Assembly: GCF_965277665.1 (NCBI RefSeq)
Contig: NZ_OZ255835.1
Span: 1,302,001 to 1,366,000, forward strand
Direction of reading: 5' to 3'
Source of the DNA: Lichenicoccus sp965277665
Lineage (GTDB): Bacteria > Pseudomonadota > Alphaproteobacteria > Acetobacterales > Acetobacteraceae
Length of the DNA: 64,000 nucleotides
The position numbers were made by a program, and so were the translations under genes. The notes beneath the pieces were generated by a model. The model saw nothing but the letters and a program-made list of their open reading frames with translations, did no database searches and was not told the DNA's origin. This document shows, piece by piece, positions 42,499 through 52,757 of this stretch. Within the stretch, counting starts at the first letter, position 1, and each line of letters begins with the position of its first letter.

Positions 42499-43831
42499 AA
42501 TCCAGCTCCCTGCAGCCGGCGACGCCGGCAGCCTCCAGTTCGGCCGCGACCCGCAGGCCGAGGATTTCGGCAAACGGACGGGTGATGACCTGCACCCCGA
42601 CCGGCAGTTTCCCGGGTGCGAGGACCGGCACCGCCACCACCGGCAGCCCGATGAAGCTGATCGGCTGCGCGTACAGCCCCAGATTGGCGCGCGCCGGCAC
42701 CGCCGCGCCGCCGAGCTCGATAGTGGGGTCGTCGAACCGCGGCGCCGGACACGGTGTGGCGGGCGCCAGCAGCACATCGAAGTGGTCGAAGGCGGCCAGC
42801 ACCTGCCGGCGATACCAGGAGCGGAACCGCTGCGCCTGCACCACCACGGCCGCCGGCAGCAGGGCGCCCGCCAGCAGACGCTCGCGTGTCGCGGGATCAT
42901 ACTGCAGCGCCTGCATGGCCAGCCTCGGCAGATGCAGCGCCCCGCCTTCCGCCGCCGTGATGCAGAACGCCGCCGAGCGGGCGCGGTCGGTCTCCGGCAG
43001 CACCAGGTCGCTGGCCCCTCCCAGCGCGTCCGCAACCTGACGCACCGCCTGCTCCGCCTGGTCGGAGCCTCCGGCGAACCAGCCGGCGAGCCGGGCGACC
43101 CGCAGTCCGGCCACGCCGGAGCGCAAGGCCGGTCCAGCGGGTTCGGCCGGACGCGCGGCCTGCACCGGATCGCCGGGGTCCAGGCCCTGCATACAGTCGT
43201 ACGCCAGCGCCAGCTCGTGCAAGCTGCGGGCGAACGGGCCGACATGGTCGAAGCTGTTGACGAACGGGTAGGCGCCGCTGCGTGACAGGCGCCCATAGGT
43301 CGGCTTGAGGCCGAACACGCCGCAGAGCGAGGCCGGCACCCGGATCGAGCCGTTGGTGTCCGACCCGAGTGCGAGCGGCACCAGGCCCGCCGCCACCGCC
43401 GCGGCGGAGCCTCCCGACGAGCCACCGGCCAGCCTCCGGGGATCGTGCGGGTTGCGGGTGCTGCCGTAATGCGCGTTCTCGGTGGAGAAGCCGTAGGCGA
43501 ACTCGTCCATGTTCAGGCAGCCGACCAGGATGGCGCCCGCCTGCCGCAACCGGCGCACGACAAAGGCGTCCCGGGGCGCCGGCGGCCCGCCCGCCAGGAT
43601 CCGCGAGCCGGCCAGCGTCACCATGCCCTGCACGTCGAACAGGTTCTTCACCGCGAACGGCATGCCGGCAAGCGGCCCGGCCGCCTCCCCTGCCGCCAGT
43701 CGCTTATCCTGCGCGCGCGCCTCCGCCAGCGCCGCGTCGGCAAGGATCGTGGTGAAGCAGTTCAGCGTGCGGTCGTGCCTGCCGATACGATCGAGGACGC
43801 CGGCGATACGGGCTTCGGTCTCGCCCGTCAC
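42491..43831 (-). CDS. AtzE family amidase (HpxY-like)
   Basis: A 446-residue amidase-signature hydrolase. The catalytic Lys is in AGMPFAVKNLFDVQGMVTLAG (near residue 60). The cis-Ser and nucleophile Ser are in RRLAGGSSGGSAAAVAAGLVP and GSDTNGSIRVPASLCGVFGLKP (near residues 140-165). AtzE-type enzymes cleave 1-carboxybiuret and similar C-N compounds, while HpxY is assigned to oxalurate. The GTG at 43831 overlaps the DUF4089 stop (GTGA). The small partner encoded upstream fits the AtzE-AtzG complex. Confidence 0.88.
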   Translation of the reverse strand: MTGETEARIAGVLDRIGRHDRTLNCFTTILADAALAEARAQDKRLAAGEAAGPLAGMPFAVKNLFDVQGMVTLAGSRILAGGPPAPRDAFVVRRLRQAGAILVGCLNMDEFAYGFSTENAHYGSTRNPHDPRRLAGGSSGGSAAAVAAGLVPLALGSDTNGSIRVPASLCGVFGLKPTYGRLSRSGAYPFVNSFDHVGPFARSLHELALAYDCMQGLDPGDPVQAARPAEPAGPALRSGVAGLRVARLAGWFAGGSDQAEQAVRQVADALGGASDLVLPETDRARSAAFCITAAEGGALHLPRLAMQALQYDPATRERLLAGALLPAAVVVQAQRFRSWYRRQVLAAFDHFDVLLAPATPCPAPRFDDPTIELGGAAVPARANLGLYAQPISFIGLPVVAVPVLAPGKLPVGVQVITRPFAEILGLRVAAELEAAGVAGCRELDYV

Positions 43832-44022
43832 GACACGGGCGGCTCGGCGGCGAACACCGGCGCCGCTTCCTCGCCGGGCGGCAGCTCGAACTCCATGACC
43901 CGCGCCGCATGCCGGCGCAGCAGTTCCAGGCTGGCCGCCACGCCGCCGAGCAGCGACGGCTCGATCACGATCCCCAGCCAGGCAGCAGCCTCGGTCGCGA
44001 GCCGCCTCGTGTCGTCGTCCAT
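43828..44022 (-). CDS. DUF4089 small subunit (AtzG/HpxX-like)
   Basis: A 64-residue protein: MDDDTRRLATEAAAWLGIVI, EPSLLGGVAASLELLRRHAA, RVMEFELPPGEEAAPVFAAE. It matches AtzG, the small helical partner that forms the amidase heterotetramer with AtzE, in the same way GatC assists GatA. It is immediately upstream of the amidase with a 4-bp overlap. ATG 44022 is chosen over the longer in-frame extension because the conserved family region begins there. Confidence 0.83.
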   Translation of the reverse strand: MDDDTRRLATEAAAWLGIVIEPSLLGGVAASLELLRRHAARVMEFELPPGEEAAPVFAAEPPVS

Positions 44023-44085
44023 GCAGCCTCCTGTTCCGGTCCACAGACGCCCGGCCGAACAGCCGCCGAGCCGAGCAACCGCCAT

Positions 44086-44123
44086 GCCAGACTGGCGCCT
44101 CAGAGCCAGACTGGCGCCTCAGA
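44086..44123. repeat. 19-bp tandem duplication spanning the thiL stop
   Basis: GCCAGACTGGCGCCTCAGA occurs twice, at 44086-44104 and 44105-44123. The second copy contains the complement of the thiL stop codon (44119-44121), so the duplication copied the gene end into the spacer. Confidence 0.93.
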
Positions 44124-45096
44124 GATGGCTCCACCCGGCCCGCTCGAAACGCTGCTCCACCCCGGCCGCATCCAGCACGCGCACATACGGCGCCCCCGTC
44201 TCGAAGCGGCCGATACGGGTGATCGCGGTTCCGGTCGCCGCGGCGGCGGCCAGCAGTGCCGTCTCGCGACCGGCCGGGACCGCCAGCAGCAGCTCGTAGT
44301 CGTCGCCGCCGGTCAGGCAGGTGGCGCGCCAGGCCTCCCCGGCCGAACGGATCGCCTGCTGGGCCGCCGGGGACACCGGGACAAGCGGCGCGTCGAGCAC
44401 TGCCGCCACGCCGGATTGCCTGCAGAGATGCCCGCAATCCTGCACCAGCCCATCGGAGACATCCATGCCGGCGGACGCGATCCCGTGCAGCTGTCGCCCG
44501 AGTGCCAGGCGCGGCTGCGGCAACCGGTAGCGCTCGGCGAGATCCCCCGTGGGATCGGCGAGGCCACCCTGCAGCGCAGCCAGCCCGAGCGCCGCGTCGC
44601 CGATGCTGCCGCTCACCCAGACCCCGTCGCCGGGTGCGGCTTTGTTGCGGCGCAAGGCGGTGCCGGGCGCCACATGGCCCAGGATGGTGAGCGACAGCAC
44701 CAGCGGCCCCGTGGTCGAGGTGGTATCGCCGCCCAGCAGGCTCAGGCCGAACTCCGCCTGGTCGGCCGCGAGACCCGCGCAGAACCCGGCAAACCAGGCA
44801 TCGGTCATGGCAGGCGGCAGCGTCACCGTCAGCAGGTAGCCCAGCGGGGCCGCGCCCATGGCGGCGAGATCCGACAGGTTGACCCGGAGCAGCTTGCGCC
44901 CGACGCTGCCCGGCGGGTCGCCGGTCAGGAAATGCACGCCCTGCACCATGGCGTCGGCAGAGACCACCAGGTCCCGTCCGGGTGGCGGTGCGAACACCGC
45001 CGCGTCGTCCGACAGCGCCAACGCAGCCGGGCCGGCCAGCGGCAGGAAATGCCGCTCGATGAACCGGAACTCGCCGGGCGGCCCCGAACCGGGCAT
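44119..45096 (-). CDS. thiL: Thiamine-monophosphate kinase
   Basis: ThiL phosphorylates thiamine monophosphate to the active pyrophosphate cofactor. The 325-residue AIR-synthase-like product has GEFRFIERHFLPLAG at the start and LSDDAAVFAPPPGRDLVVSADAMVQGVHF (Mg-binding Asp pair). Further on it has VNLSDLAAMGAAPLGYLL, SLLGGDTTSTTGPL and GMDVSDGLVQD. ATG 45096. It lies 14 bp downstream of nusB, and thiL-nusB adjacency is a classical operon. Confidence 0.95.
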   Translation of the reverse strand: MPGSGPPGEFRFIERHFLPLAGPAALALSDDAAVFAPPPGRDLVVSADAMVQGVHFLTGDPPGSVGRKLLRVNLSDLAAMGAAPLGYLLTVTLPPAMTDAWFAGFCAGLAADQAEFGLSLLGGDTTSTTGPLVLSLTILGHVAPGTALRRNKAAPGDGVWVSGSIGDAALGLAALQGGLADPTGDLAERYRLPQPRLALGRQLHGIASAGMDVSDGLVQDCGHLCRQSGVAAVLDAPLVPVSPAAQQAIRSAGEAWRATCLTGGDDYELLLAVPAGRETALLAAAAATGTAITRIGRFETGAPYVRVLDAAGVEQRFERAGWSHL

Positions 45097-45110
45097 GCCG
45101 GGACGCGCCC

Positions 45111-45686
45111 TCAGGCTGCCGGGTCGGTCGCCTCGGGACTGCCCCCCGGCGCGCGCTGCTCGAAATCCTGCGGCCGCAGCCTCCGGCCGATCACGTCGAG
45201 CAGGCCGTTCGCCATGCGCGGCTCGTCGCCGGAGAAGAAGCCGTGCGCCACATCGAGATACTCGTTGATCACGACCCGGCCGGGCGGCCCGTCGCTCATG
45301 GTGAATTCGGCGCCCGCCGCGCGCAGCAGCGCACGCAGCACCGGATCGAGCCGGCCGAGCGGCCATTCCGGCGGCAGCGCCTCGACCAGCAGCCCGTCGA
45401 GCCGGTCCTGCTCGCGCACCGCGGCGCGCACGATGCGTCCGAACAACGCGACGTCGGCCTCCGGCACGCGGCCTTCCTCGTAGCCGCCGGTTCCTGGCAG
45501 TTCGCCGAGCCGGTGGCGCACGAACTGGTCGATGACGGCCTCGGGATTCTCGCCCGCCTGCTCGCTCTGGAACAGCGCCTGCACGGCGCCCACCCGCGCC
45601 GCGGTGCGTGGGCGCGTCCTCGGCGCGCGCGCTGTCGTCGGTCGCCCCTGTGGGGGCGGGGACGCGGAGGTCTCGTGATCGCTCAT
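45111..45686 (-). CDS. nusB: Transcription antitermination factor NusB
   Basis: NusB joins NusE (S10) on the boxA RNA during rRNA antitermination. The 191-residue product has a disordered 30-residue leader, then ARVGAVQALFQSEQAGENPE and a C-terminal helical bundle ending RVVINEYLDVAHGFFSGDEPRMANGLLDVIGR. ATG 45686 lies 8 bp after the nrdR stop, so nrdR-nusB-thiL is probably one transcript. Confidence 0.94.
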   Translation of the reverse strand: MSDHETSASPPPQGRPTTARAPRTRPRTAARVGAVQALFQSEQAGENPEAVIDQFVRHRLGELPGTGGYEEGRVPEADVALFGRIVRAAVREQDRLDGLLVEALPPEWPLGRLDPVLRALLRAAGAEFTMSDGPPGRVVINEYLDVAHGFFSGDEPRMANGLLDVIGRRLRPQDFEQRAPGGSPEATDPAA

Positions 45687-45693
45687 GCGCGCT

Positions 45694-46212
45694 TCATCGC
45701 GCCTTTGCCCCGGCGGGTCCAGTTTCCTTCGGTAGGACACCCGGCTCGGCGCCCGCGATCGGCAGGCTCGGCAGCGAACCCAGGATCGCCTCGAAATCGC
45801 GCGCCTCTCGGAAGTCACGATAGACGCTGGCAAAACGGACATAGGCCACCGCATCCACTTCGCGCAGCGTGTCCATCACCAGCTCGCCCAGTTGCTTGCT
45901 GGCGATCTCGACCTCGCCGGAGGCCTCGAGCTGGCGGACCAGCCCGTTGACGATCCGCTCGATGCGCTCCTCGTCGATCGGCCGCTTGCGCATGGCGATG
46001 CGTATCGAGCGGGCGAGCTTGTCGCGCTCGAACGGCACCCGCCGCCCGTCGACCTTGGTCACCACCAGTTCGCGCAGCTGGACGCGCTCGATGGTGGTGA
46101 AGCGCTGGCCGCAGGACGCGCAGAACCGCCGCCGGCGGATCGCCGCGCCATCCTCGTTCGGACGGCTATCCTTGACCTGCGTATCCTCGTGGCCGCAGAA
46201 CGGGCAGCGCAT
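45694..46212 (-). CDS. nrdR: Transcriptional repressor NrdR
   Basis: NrdR represses ribonucleotide reductase genes in response to ATP/dATP. In 172 residues it has the zinc ribbon MRCPFCGHEDTQVKDSRPNE ... RRRRFCASCGQRFTTIERVQ (four Cys) and the ATP-cone domain VVTKVDGRRVPFERDKLARSIRIAMRKRPID. ATG 46212 is exact for the family. No NrdR-box search was possible here. Confidence 0.97.
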   Translation of the reverse strand: MRCPFCGHEDTQVKDSRPNEDGAAIRRRRFCASCGQRFTTIERVQLRELVVTKVDGRRVPFERDKLARSIRIAMRKRPIDEERIERIVNGLVRQLEASGEVEIASKQLGELVMDTLREVDAVAYVRFASVYRDFREARDFEAILGSLPSLPIAGAEPGVLPKETGPAGAKAR

Positions 46213-46353
46213 GAAGCCGGCGATCCTCGATGTTTGAACGTGGCCGTTCAGGTGCGCCTGCGTGTGCCTGCTGACAAGGGCCGCAATCCGGACCAACGTG
46301 CTGTGAGCAAGCTGCGACTCCAACCAGTTCGATAGAGATGGAATGACCACGGC

Positions 46354-47319
46354 ATGAGCCAGTCGATCGGCGTGACCCGGCCCGACAGCCCCCCGCTGCC
46401 CGGCAGCGCCATCATCGAAGCCGCCGATCATCGGGCGCGGCACTGGCACAGCCCGCACCAGGGCCGACTGCGTCTGGGGTCGGCCGCGCACAAGCACGCC
46501 ATGTGCACGATGTTCCACGAGACCTTCAACCCGTACAAGCCGTCGGTGATCGACTGGCCGGCGCTCGACGACGAGACACTGGCCCGTATCACCGCGCTGC
46601 CGATCTGGGACATCGCCGTGCAGACCGAGGGTAAGGCCAGGCTGCGCATGAAGGCGTATGCGGACAGCCTGAAGGATCCCGAGCTGCACGAGGCGATCGG
46701 CCTCAATGCGTGGGAGGAGAACCGCCACAAGGAGGTGCTCTCCCGCATGGTCGGGCGCTACGGCATCCGGCTTGCGCCGGAACCCGAATACAAGGCCCCG
46801 CGCGACGCCGAGTGGGCCTACATGGTCACCGGCTACAGCGAGTGCATCGACAGCTTCTTCGCCTTCGGCCTGTTCGAGATGGCCAGCCGCTCGGGCTTCT
46901 TCCCACCCGAGCTGATCGAGACGTTCGAGCCGGTGATGCAGGAGGAGTGCCGGCACATCCTGCTGTTCGCGAACTGGGTCGCCTGGCACCGGCGCACCAT
47001 GCCGATCTGGAAGCGTCCGCTGTTCGAGCTGCGTGTCGCCGCCGTGTGGGTGTTCCTCGGCTGGGAACGGATCGGTCTGGCGCGTGGCATGGATGCCGAT
47101 GGCCGCGAGGTGGTGCAGGACAACAACTTCACGGTGAACGGCGCCAAGTCGGTCAGCAGCGAGGAGATCAGCGTGCGCGAGCTGATGGGCCTGTGCCTGC
47201 AGGAGAACGACCGGCGTTTCGCCGGCTACGACAGCAGGCTGCGGCGCCCCACCACGATGCCGAACCTGGTGCGCTTCGCGCGCCGCTTCATGCGGGCTCC
47301 CAAGCCACGCGCTGCGTGA
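46354..47319 (+). CDS. Ferritin-like diiron-type protein
   Basis: A 321-residue helical protein with paired metal motifs typical of ferritin-like diiron carboxylates: LNAWEENRHKEVLSRMVGRYG (EExxH, near residue 115) and MQEECRHILLFANWVAWHRR (EExxH, near residue 200). The N-terminal helix has a candidate third Glu (IAVQTEGKARLRMK). The specific substrate is unknown. The next gene starts 4 bp before its stop and encodes a copper chaperone, which suggests a metal-related role. Confidence 0.75.
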   Translation: MSQSIGVTRPDSPPLPGSAIIEAADHRARHWHSPHQGRLRLGSAAHKHAMCTMFHETFNPYKPSVIDWPALDDETLARITALPIWDIAVQTEGKARLRMKAYADSLKDPELHEAIGLNAWEENRHKEVLSRMVGRYGIRLAPEPEYKAPRDAEWAYMVTGYSECIDSFFAFGLFEMASRSGFFPPELIETFEPVMQEECRHILLFANWVAWHRRTMPIWKRPLFELRVAAVWVFLGWERIGLARGMDADGREVVQDNNFTVNGAKSVSSEEISVRELMGLCLQENDRRFAGYDSRLRRPTTMPNLVRFARRFMRAPKPRAA

Positions 47320-47834
47320 ACCCAAGCGGGCTGCTTCGCGTCCTGGTCGTAGCGCTGCTGCCCGTGGCGCTGCTGCCCGGGGCGGCGCACGCCGCCCCGC
47401 CCCCCGGCCTGACCCTCGACGATGCCTGGATTCGCGCGCTGCCCGGCCTGCCGGCGGCGGGCTATTTCTCGCTGCATAATGCCGGCTTGCACGCTGTGAC
47501 CCTGACCGGCGCCGATGCCACGGCCTGCGGCACCCTGACCCTGCACCAGACCGTCCGGATGCGGACCATGAGCCATGGGGGCGGGATGGCACCCGGCGGG
47601 ATGGCCCCCGGAGCGATGGCAGGGATGCCCGGCATGACCAGCATGCACGCGGTGGCGGCGATCGAGATCCCGCCCGGAGCCACCGTGCGCTTCACGCCAG
47701 GCGGCTATCACCTGATGTGCGAGCAGCCGGGTCCGGCCGTGGCACCGGGCCGGACCGTGCCGGTCACGCTGCATTTCTCCGACGGCAGCAGCCTCGCCGC
47801 GGGCTTCCCGGTCCGCTCCACCCACGGAAGCTGA
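47316..47834 (+). CDS. PCu(A)C family periplasmic copper chaperone
   Basis: PCu(A)C delivers Cu(I) to the CuA centre of cytochrome oxidase. The 172-residue product starts GTG with a signal peptide (LLRVLVVALLPVALLPGAAHA). The barrel has AWIRALPGLPAAGYFSLHN and GTLTLHQTVRM, then a Met/His/Gly-rich insertion (about residues 85-110). It ends with IPPGATVRFTPGGYHLMCEQ, where family members have a His and Met pair. A 15-bp duplication (47349-47378) doubles VALLP in the signal peptide. It overlaps the ferritin-like gene by 4 bp. Confidence 0.85.
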   Translation: MNPSGLLRVLVVALLPVALLPGAAHAAPPPGLTLDDAWIRALPGLPAAGYFSLHNAGLHAVTLTGADATACGTLTLHQTVRMRTMSHGGGMAPGGMAPGAMAGMPGMTSMHAVAAIEIPPGATVRFTPGGYHLMCEQPGPAVAPGRTVPVTLHFSDGSSLAAGFPVRSTHGS

Positions 47835-47934
47835 GCGACACGTCGTCAAACCGTGATCGGTTGGCCGCGGCCATCCACAAGTCCGGCCCGACTTCCCGGC
47901 GTTGCGCAGGCTTGCATGCAGGGAGTTTTAGGTC

Positions 47935-49128
47935 ATGCGCGCACTGTGCTGGCACGGCAAAGGCGACATACGCTGCGACACGGTTCCCGATCCGGCGATC
48001 GAGGACAGCCGCGACATCATCCTCAAGGTGTCGAGTTGCGCGATCTGCGGCTCCGACCTGCATCTCATGGACGGCCAGATGCCGACCATGGAGAGCGGTG
48101 ACATCCTCGGCCACGAATTCATGGGCGAGGTGGTCGAGACCGGCTCGGCGATCACCGGCTTTCGCAAGGGCGATCGCGTCGTGGTGCCCTTCAACATCAA
48201 TTGCGGCCAGTGCCGGCAATGCAGGCTCGGCAACTGGGCCTCGTGCACGGTGTCCAACCGCAACGGCGACATGGCGGCCAGGCAGTTCGGCTATCCGACC
48301 GCCGGCCTGTTCGGCTACTCCCACCTGACCGGCGGCTATGCCGGCGGCCAGGCCGAGTATGTTCGCGTGCCGATGGCCGACGTGGCGCCGATGCAGGTGC
48401 CGGACGGCATGAGCGACGAGCAGGCGCTGTTCCTGTCCGACATCCTGCCGACCGGCTGGCAGGCGGCTGCCTATTGCGACATCAAGGGCGGCGAGATCGT
48501 CGCCATCTGGGGCGCCGGTCCGGTCGGATTGTTCGCCATCAAGTCCGCTGCCGTCATGGGTGCCGCACGCATCATCGCCATCGAGACCGTGCCGGAGCGC
48601 GTCGCCCTCGCTCGCAAGGCCGGGGCCACCGACATCATCGACTACGCGCAGGACGACGTCATGGCGCGCATCAAGGAGATCAGCCGCGGCGAAGGGGCGG
48701 ACGCGGTGATCGATTGCGTCGGCATGGAAGCGAGCGCCGGCCACGGCATGTTCAACCTGCTGAGCACGGTGCAGGAGAAGCTGACCAGCACGCAGCGGCC
48801 CTACGCACTGGAGCAGATGATCCAGGCGGTGCGTCCGAGCGGCATCGTCTCGGTGCCCGGCGTCTATGCCGGACCGATCCCGGTGAACATGGCCGCCGTG
48901 GTGCAGAAGGGCCTGACCATCCGCAGCGGCCAGACCCACGTGAAGCGCTGGCTCGAGGCGCTGACCAGGCTGATCCAGGACGGCACCATCGACCCGACCT
49001 TCCTGATCACGCATCGCAGCACCCATCTCGAGGACGGTCCCGAGTTGTACAAGACTTTTCGCGACAAGAAGGATGACTGCGTCAAGGTCGTGTTCCATCC
49101 CGGTGGCTCGCCCCCGCCGCAGGCCTGA
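47935..49128 (+). CDS. Zinc-dependent medium-chain alcohol/formaldehyde dehydrogenase
   Basis: A 397-residue medium-chain dehydrogenase. The catalytic zinc site is CAICGSDLHLMDG (near residue 35) with GHEFMGEVVETG. The structural zinc is bound by NCGQCRQCRLGNWASC. The NAD(P) Rossmann loop is IWGAGPVGLFAIKSA (near residue 185). The insertion and C-terminus resemble glutathione-independent formaldehyde dehydrogenases, but the substrate is not fixed by motif. It is a single gene, convergent with glpK. Confidence 0.87.
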   Translation: MRALCWHGKGDIRCDTVPDPAIEDSRDIILKVSSCAICGSDLHLMDGQMPTMESGDILGHEFMGEVVETGSAITGFRKGDRVVVPFNINCGQCRQCRLGNWASCTVSNRNGDMAARQFGYPTAGLFGYSHLTGGYAGGQAEYVRVPMADVAPMQVPDGMSDEQALFLSDILPTGWQAAAYCDIKGGEIVAIWGAGPVGLFAIKSAAVMGAARIIAIETVPERVALARKAGATDIIDYAQDDVMARIKEISRGEGADAVIDCVGMEASAGHGMFNLLSTVQEKLTSTQRPYALEQMIQAVRPSGIVSVPGVYAGPIPVNMAAVVQKGLTIRSGQTHVKRWLEALTRLIQDGTIDPTFLITHRSTHLEDGPELYKTFRDKKDDCVKVVFHPGGSPPPQA

Positions 49129-49141
49129 GCGGGATCCGCTC

Positions 49142-50629
<1,488 letters not shown>

Positions 50630-50737
50630 GACCTGTGCATTCCCCGCCGGCTTGGTGTTGACCCGCCGCTTGATGCGGATTTCGACGGCCTGCGCCGGAT
50701 CGGGTCAAGAGGCCGGGTCAAGCGGGGAGCAGCTGCC

Positions 50738-52621
50738 TCACCCGGCCAGGCTGGCCAGCACCTGCGCCCCGTAGCGGTCGAGCTTCGAGGCGCCGACGCC
50801 TTTGACCTGGCCGAGTGCCGCGAGATCGCCGGGATGCTGGCGGGCGACGTCGCGCAGCACGCTGTCGTGGAAGATGACGTAGGGGGGTACCGACTGCGTG
50901 CGCGCCTCCTGCTTGCGCCAGTCGCGCAACACCTCGAAGCGCAGCAGCGCCGCCGGCTCCAGGTCGGCGGCCGCCACCTCCCGCCCCGCATCGCCCCGCT
51001 CGCGTGGGGCCTTGCCCGCGCCGGCCGGAATCGGCTCAACTGCGTCCTCGCGCAGCATCAGCTTCTGCTCGCCGCGCAGGATCGGCCGCGCGACCTCCTC
51101 GTTCAGCGCCAGCGTGGCGTATTCCCCGTCGCCCGTCTGCAGCGCGCCGCGCGAGACCAGCTGGCGGATGACGCTGCGCCAGAAGCCTTCCGGCTGCTCC
51201 CGGCCGATGCCGTACAGCGGCAGCGTGTCGTGCCGGTGCCGGGTCACCATGTCGGTCTGCTTGCCGCGCAGCACCGAAATGATGTGCAGCGCGCCGAAGC
51301 GCTGGCCGGTGCGGTAGATCGCCGACAGCGCCTTCTGCGCCGCCAGCGTGCCGTCGAAGGTGGCGATCGGGGTGCGGCAATTGTCGCAGTGCCCGCAATC
51401 ACGGCCGAGCGTCTCGCCGAAGCAGGCCAGCAGGGCACGTGTGCGGCAGCCGGTGGTGTCGGTCAGCCCGATCATCGATTCGAGCCGCTGGCCCATCACC
51501 TTCTTCTGCGCCGGCGGCGCCGTCGACACGTCGAGCCAGTGCCGCGCCCGCGCGATATCCTCGCCACCGTACAGCAGCAGCGTATGCGCCGGCTCGCCGT
51601 CTCGCCCGGCGCGCCCGATCTGCTGGTAGTAGCCTTCCGGACTGTCCGGCATGTCGAGATGCACCACGATGCGCACGTCGGGCCGGTCGATGCCCATGCC
51701 GAAGGCGATCGTCGCCACCACCACCACCGGCTCGCCGGAGCGGAACCGCGCCAGTGCCGCGCGCTTCTCCAGCGGCGAGATGCCGGCATGAAACACGATC
51801 GCCGGCCAGTCGCGCTCGCGCAGGCTGCGCGCGATGCGCTCGGTCTTGTTGCGGCTGCCGCAATAGACGATCGAGGCCCCGCCGCTCGCCTTGTGCCGGG
51901 CCAGCATGTCGGTGAGCTGGCGCAGCTCGGCGGCCTTCGGTTTGGCCGCGATGTTGAGGTTGGCGCGATGGAAGCTCGCCGCCAGCACCTCCGCCCCCGG
52001 CATCGCCAGCGCATGCAGGATGTCGGCGCGGGTGCGCGGATCGGCGGTCGCGGTGAGTGCGATGCGTGGCACACCGGGAAGCGCCTCCGGGAGTGCGGCC
52101 AGGGCTCGGTATTCGGGCCGGAACTCGTGCCCCCACTGCGATACGCAATGCGCCTCGTCGATCGCGATGACCGAGATCTGCTGGCGGCCGAGCCGTTCCA
52201 GCATGCCCGGCGACAACAGCCGCTCCGGCGACACGTACAGCAGGTCGAGACGGCCGCCCGCGAAATCCGCCCGCACCCTGGGTGCGTCCTCGGGGCTCAG
52301 CTCCGAGTGCAGCGCTGCCGCATTGACCCCGAGCTGGCGCAGCGCCGCCACCTGGTCGTCCATCAGCGCGATCAGTGGCGAGACCACCAGCCCCATGCCT
52401 GGGCGGCACAGCGCCGGGATCTGGTAGCACAGGCTCTTGCCGCCGCCGGTCGGCATCAGCACCAGCGCGTCGCCGCCCCGCATCACCTGCGAAATCGCGG
52501 CATCCTGCAGGCCCCGGAAGGCCGCAAACCCGAACACCCGCGCCAGCACCTCGAGCGCCCGGCCACCATCACGCCGGAAGTTCGGCGCCTCGGTTTTCAG
52601 GTCTGTCAGTTCCTCAGACAA
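50738..52621 (-). CDS. recQ: ATP-dependent DNA helicase RecQ
   Basis: A 3'-5' DNA helicase of recombination and fork repair. Motif I is VLMPTGGGKSLCYQIPAL, motif II is IAIDEAHCVSQWGHEFRPEY, and the later motifs include GIDRPDVRIVVHLDMP and QIGRAGRDGEPA. The zinc-binding CRTRALLACFGE ... CGHCDNC is present. The C-terminal HRDC domain has LGQVKGVGASKLDRYG. The TTG at 52621 is the likely start, since the ATG at 52675 would run into a dispersed repeat. Confidence 0.93.
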   Translation of the reverse strand: MSEELTDLKTEAPNFRRDGGRALEVLARVFGFAAFRGLQDAAISQVMRGGDALVLMPTGGGKSLCYQIPALCRPGMGLVVSPLIALMDDQVAALRQLGVNAAALHSELSPEDAPRVRADFAGGRLDLLYVSPERLLSPGMLERLGRQQISVIAIDEAHCVSQWGHEFRPEYRALAALPEALPGVPRIALTATADPRTRADILHALAMPGAEVLAASFHRANLNIAAKPKAAELRQLTDMLARHKASGGASIVYCGSRNKTERIARSLRERDWPAIVFHAGISPLEKRAALARFRSGEPVVVVATIAFGMGIDRPDVRIVVHLDMPDSPEGYYQQIGRAGRDGEPAHTLLLYGGEDIARARHWLDVSTAPPAQKKVMGQRLESMIGLTDTTGCRTRALLACFGETLGRDCGHCDNCRTPIATFDGTLAAQKALSAIYRTGQRFGALHIISVLRGKQTDMVTRHRHDTLPLYGIGREQPEGFWRSVIRQLVSRGALQTGDGEYATLALNEEVARPILRGEQKLMLREDAVEPIPAGAGKAPRERGDAGREVAAADLEPAALLRFEVLRDWRKQEARTQSVPPYVIFHDSVLRDVARQHPGDLAALGQVKGVGASKLDRYGAQVLASLAG

Positions 52622-52745
52622 GGGCTCTGCCCTTGACCCGCTGGGGCGGCACGCCCCAGACCCCGATTCCTGCATTAAATGATTTCAAAGGCTCGCCTTT
52701 GATGGGCTTGAGCCGCGAAGCGGATCAAGGGGGCAAGGCCCCTCG
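52612..52745 (+). repeat. Dispersed palindromic repeat, copy C
   Basis: Between the OmpA-like gene and recQ. Hairpin modules CAAGGGCTCTGCCCTTG and GGGGCGGCACGCCCC come first, then the stretch from 52680 that matches copy A in inverted orientation (AAAGGC-TCG-CCTTT, CCGC-GAA-GCGG). It slightly overlaps the 5' end of recQ. Confidence 0.8.
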
Positions 52746-52757
52746 CCTAAACTTACT

